A stretch of DNA of 64,000 nucleotides from Arthrobacter citreus (GTDB lineage Bacteria > Actinomycetota > Actinomycetes > Actinomycetales > Micrococcaceae). Made by a program: the position numbers and the translations under genes. This document shows positions 63,104 through 64,000 of this stretch, one piece after another. Where the stretch lies: positions 1,674,001 to 1,738,000 of the forward strand of contig NZ_CP151657.1 of NCBI RefSeq assembly GCF_038405225.1. Reading direction: 5' to 3'. A model generated the notes under the pieces. That model was given only the letters and a program-made list of their open reading frames with translations. It searched no databases and had not been told where the DNA came from. Within the stretch, counting starts at the first letter, position 1. Each line of letters begins with the position of its first letter.

Positions 63104-63934
63104 TTATCCCTCAACCGCGGTGTCCTCGCTCACGGCACGCCAGCTCTCCAACGAGGCGAGCCGGGACTGCAGGACCTCGGCATAGGTGCCGGTCGCGTCG
63201 GCACCGAGAACAAGCAGCTCCGGGATGTCGGCTGACTCCACCGCCGTGATGATGGCCGCCGCGGCTTTTGCCGGGTCTCCGGGCTGGGTGCCGTGGGTGG
63301 TGTCGTTTTCCTTGCGGCGTTTCCCTGCGGTCTCGGCGTAGTCGGGGATCGCCGTGGCGGACTGCTGCAGGGAACGCCCCGAGAAATCCGTCCTGAAACC
63401 GCCGGGCTCGACCACCATCGCTTTGATACCGAGCGGCTCCAGTTCCTTCCGCAGCGATCCGGTGAGTCCTTCGACCGCCGACTTCACCGCAGCGTAGTAT
63501 CCGGAGCCGGCCGGGGTCATGGTTGCTCCGATGGAGGACAGGTTCACGATCGTGCCGGACCGGCGTGCCCTCATTTGCGGAAGGACAGCTTTGATCATGT
63601 CCACGGTGCCAAAGAAGTGGGTATCAAACAGGGCCCGGATATCTGCGTCGGGTCCTTCCTCAACAGCGGCCCGGTATCCATAGCCGGCGTTATTCACCAC
63701 CACATCGATCCCGCCGAACCTTTCGGTTCCCTTGTCCACAGCGGACTGGATCTGAGCCTGATCGGTGACATCAAGGGCAAGGGCCAGTGCCGTCTCCGGG
63801 TACTGAGCAGCGATGTCGTCGACCGTGGCGGGATTCCGGGCGGTCACCACCACATTGCCGCCCTGCCGAAGGACGGCTTCAGCCATAGCGCGTCCAAGTC
63901 CTGTCGAGCATCCGGTGATGAGCCAGGTGGCCAT
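63104..63934 (-). CDS. Short-chain dehydrogenase/reductase
   Basis: 276 residues. TWLITGCSTGLGRAMAEAVL cofactor loop, VVNNAGYGY, and the catalytic NLSSIGATMTPAGSGYYAAVK (Ser, Tyr, Lys). Resembles the group of SDR oxidoreductases close to retinol-dehydrogenase-like enzymes. Substrate unknown. ATG 63934. The final 66 bp of the window hold no gene I can call. Confidence 0.88.
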   Translation of the reverse strand: MATWLITGCSTGLGRAMAEAVLRQGGNVVVTARNPATVDDIAAQYPETALALALDVTDQAQIQSAVDKGTERFGGIDVVVNNAGYGYRAAVEEGPDADIRALFDTHFFGTVDMIKAVLPQMRARRSGTIVNLSSIGATMTPAGSGYYAAVKSAVEGLTGSLRKELEPLGIKAMVVEPGGFRTDFSGRSLQQSATAIPDYAETAGKRRKENDTTHGTQPGDPAKAAAAIITAVESADIPELLVLGADATGTYAEVLQSRLASLESWRAVSEDTAVEG

Positions 63935-64000
63935 GATGTCTGCCTTCCCGCTGCCGGTACAGGCCGGCTGCGCTGCTAGTCGTTGCTTGAATCGTCATTG

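Overview
The window is GC-rich throughout, uses GTG and TTG starts freely, and has the gene content of a high-GC actinobacterium. I infer Arthrobacter or a close Micrococcaceae relative. The main grounds are a TIGR03085/mycothiol-type protein beside hisI, the def-fmt-rsmB-rpe-rib order, FolP2-type and MT0933-type proteins, a DUF222-HNH gene behind an actinobacterial LexA box, and many start codons only 6-8 nt downstream of a -10 hexamer (leaderless transcripts). No rRNA or other direct taxonomic marker is present.

Layout. 0-12 kb: histidine genes hisE-hisG-hisF and, on the same strand, the start of hisI. About 9 kb of unrelated genes separates hisF from hisI: a KptA RNA 2'-phosphotransferase, a DUF808 membrane protein, an APC permease with a saccharopine-dehydrogenase-like enzyme and a TetR regulator, and a zinc alcohol dehydrogenase. 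Near-identical 56-bp palindromes sit at both ends of this block. 12.2-14 kb: a visibly AT-richer patch with an unknown membrane-anchored protein and decayed fragments. 14-30 kb: accessory enzymes and transporters (SDRs, a FolP2-like plus RibD-C-like pair, two MFS transporters with palindromic operators, and a class II UvrA-like gene broken by a stop codon in its second Walker A). 30-39.4 kb, minus strand: riboflavin operon (pnuX-like, ribD, ribE, ribBA, ribH) behind an FMN riboswitch, preceded by def-fmt-rsmB-rpe and a 38-residue membrane peptide. 41-43 kb: six plus-strand tRNA genes (Gly-Cys-Val-Gly-Val-Gly) with a tRNA-Val(CAC) on the opposite strand. 43-54.5 kb: SOS-type DUF222-HNH protein, epimerase, ZapE-like ATPase, sulfurtransferase-SufE-YbaK run, CPBP protease, esterase-like hydrolase and MsrB, with spacers rich in short tandem repeats.

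The most notable system is at 54.8-63.1 kb: a complete, tightly overlapping V/A-type rotary ATPase operon (stalk H/G-like, C, I, K, F, E, A, B, D). Actinobacteria normally rely on an F-type ATP synthase. The gene 66 bp upstream encodes a small protein matching the encapsulated-ferritin (EncFtn) pattern, with no encapsulin in the window.

Three genes are interrupted: a TGA near the N-terminus of a hypothetical gene (2161-2163), a TGA in the UvrA-like Walker A (21580-21582), and a one-base frameshift in a secreted-protein signal peptide (about 30049). They could be real mutations or sequence errors.
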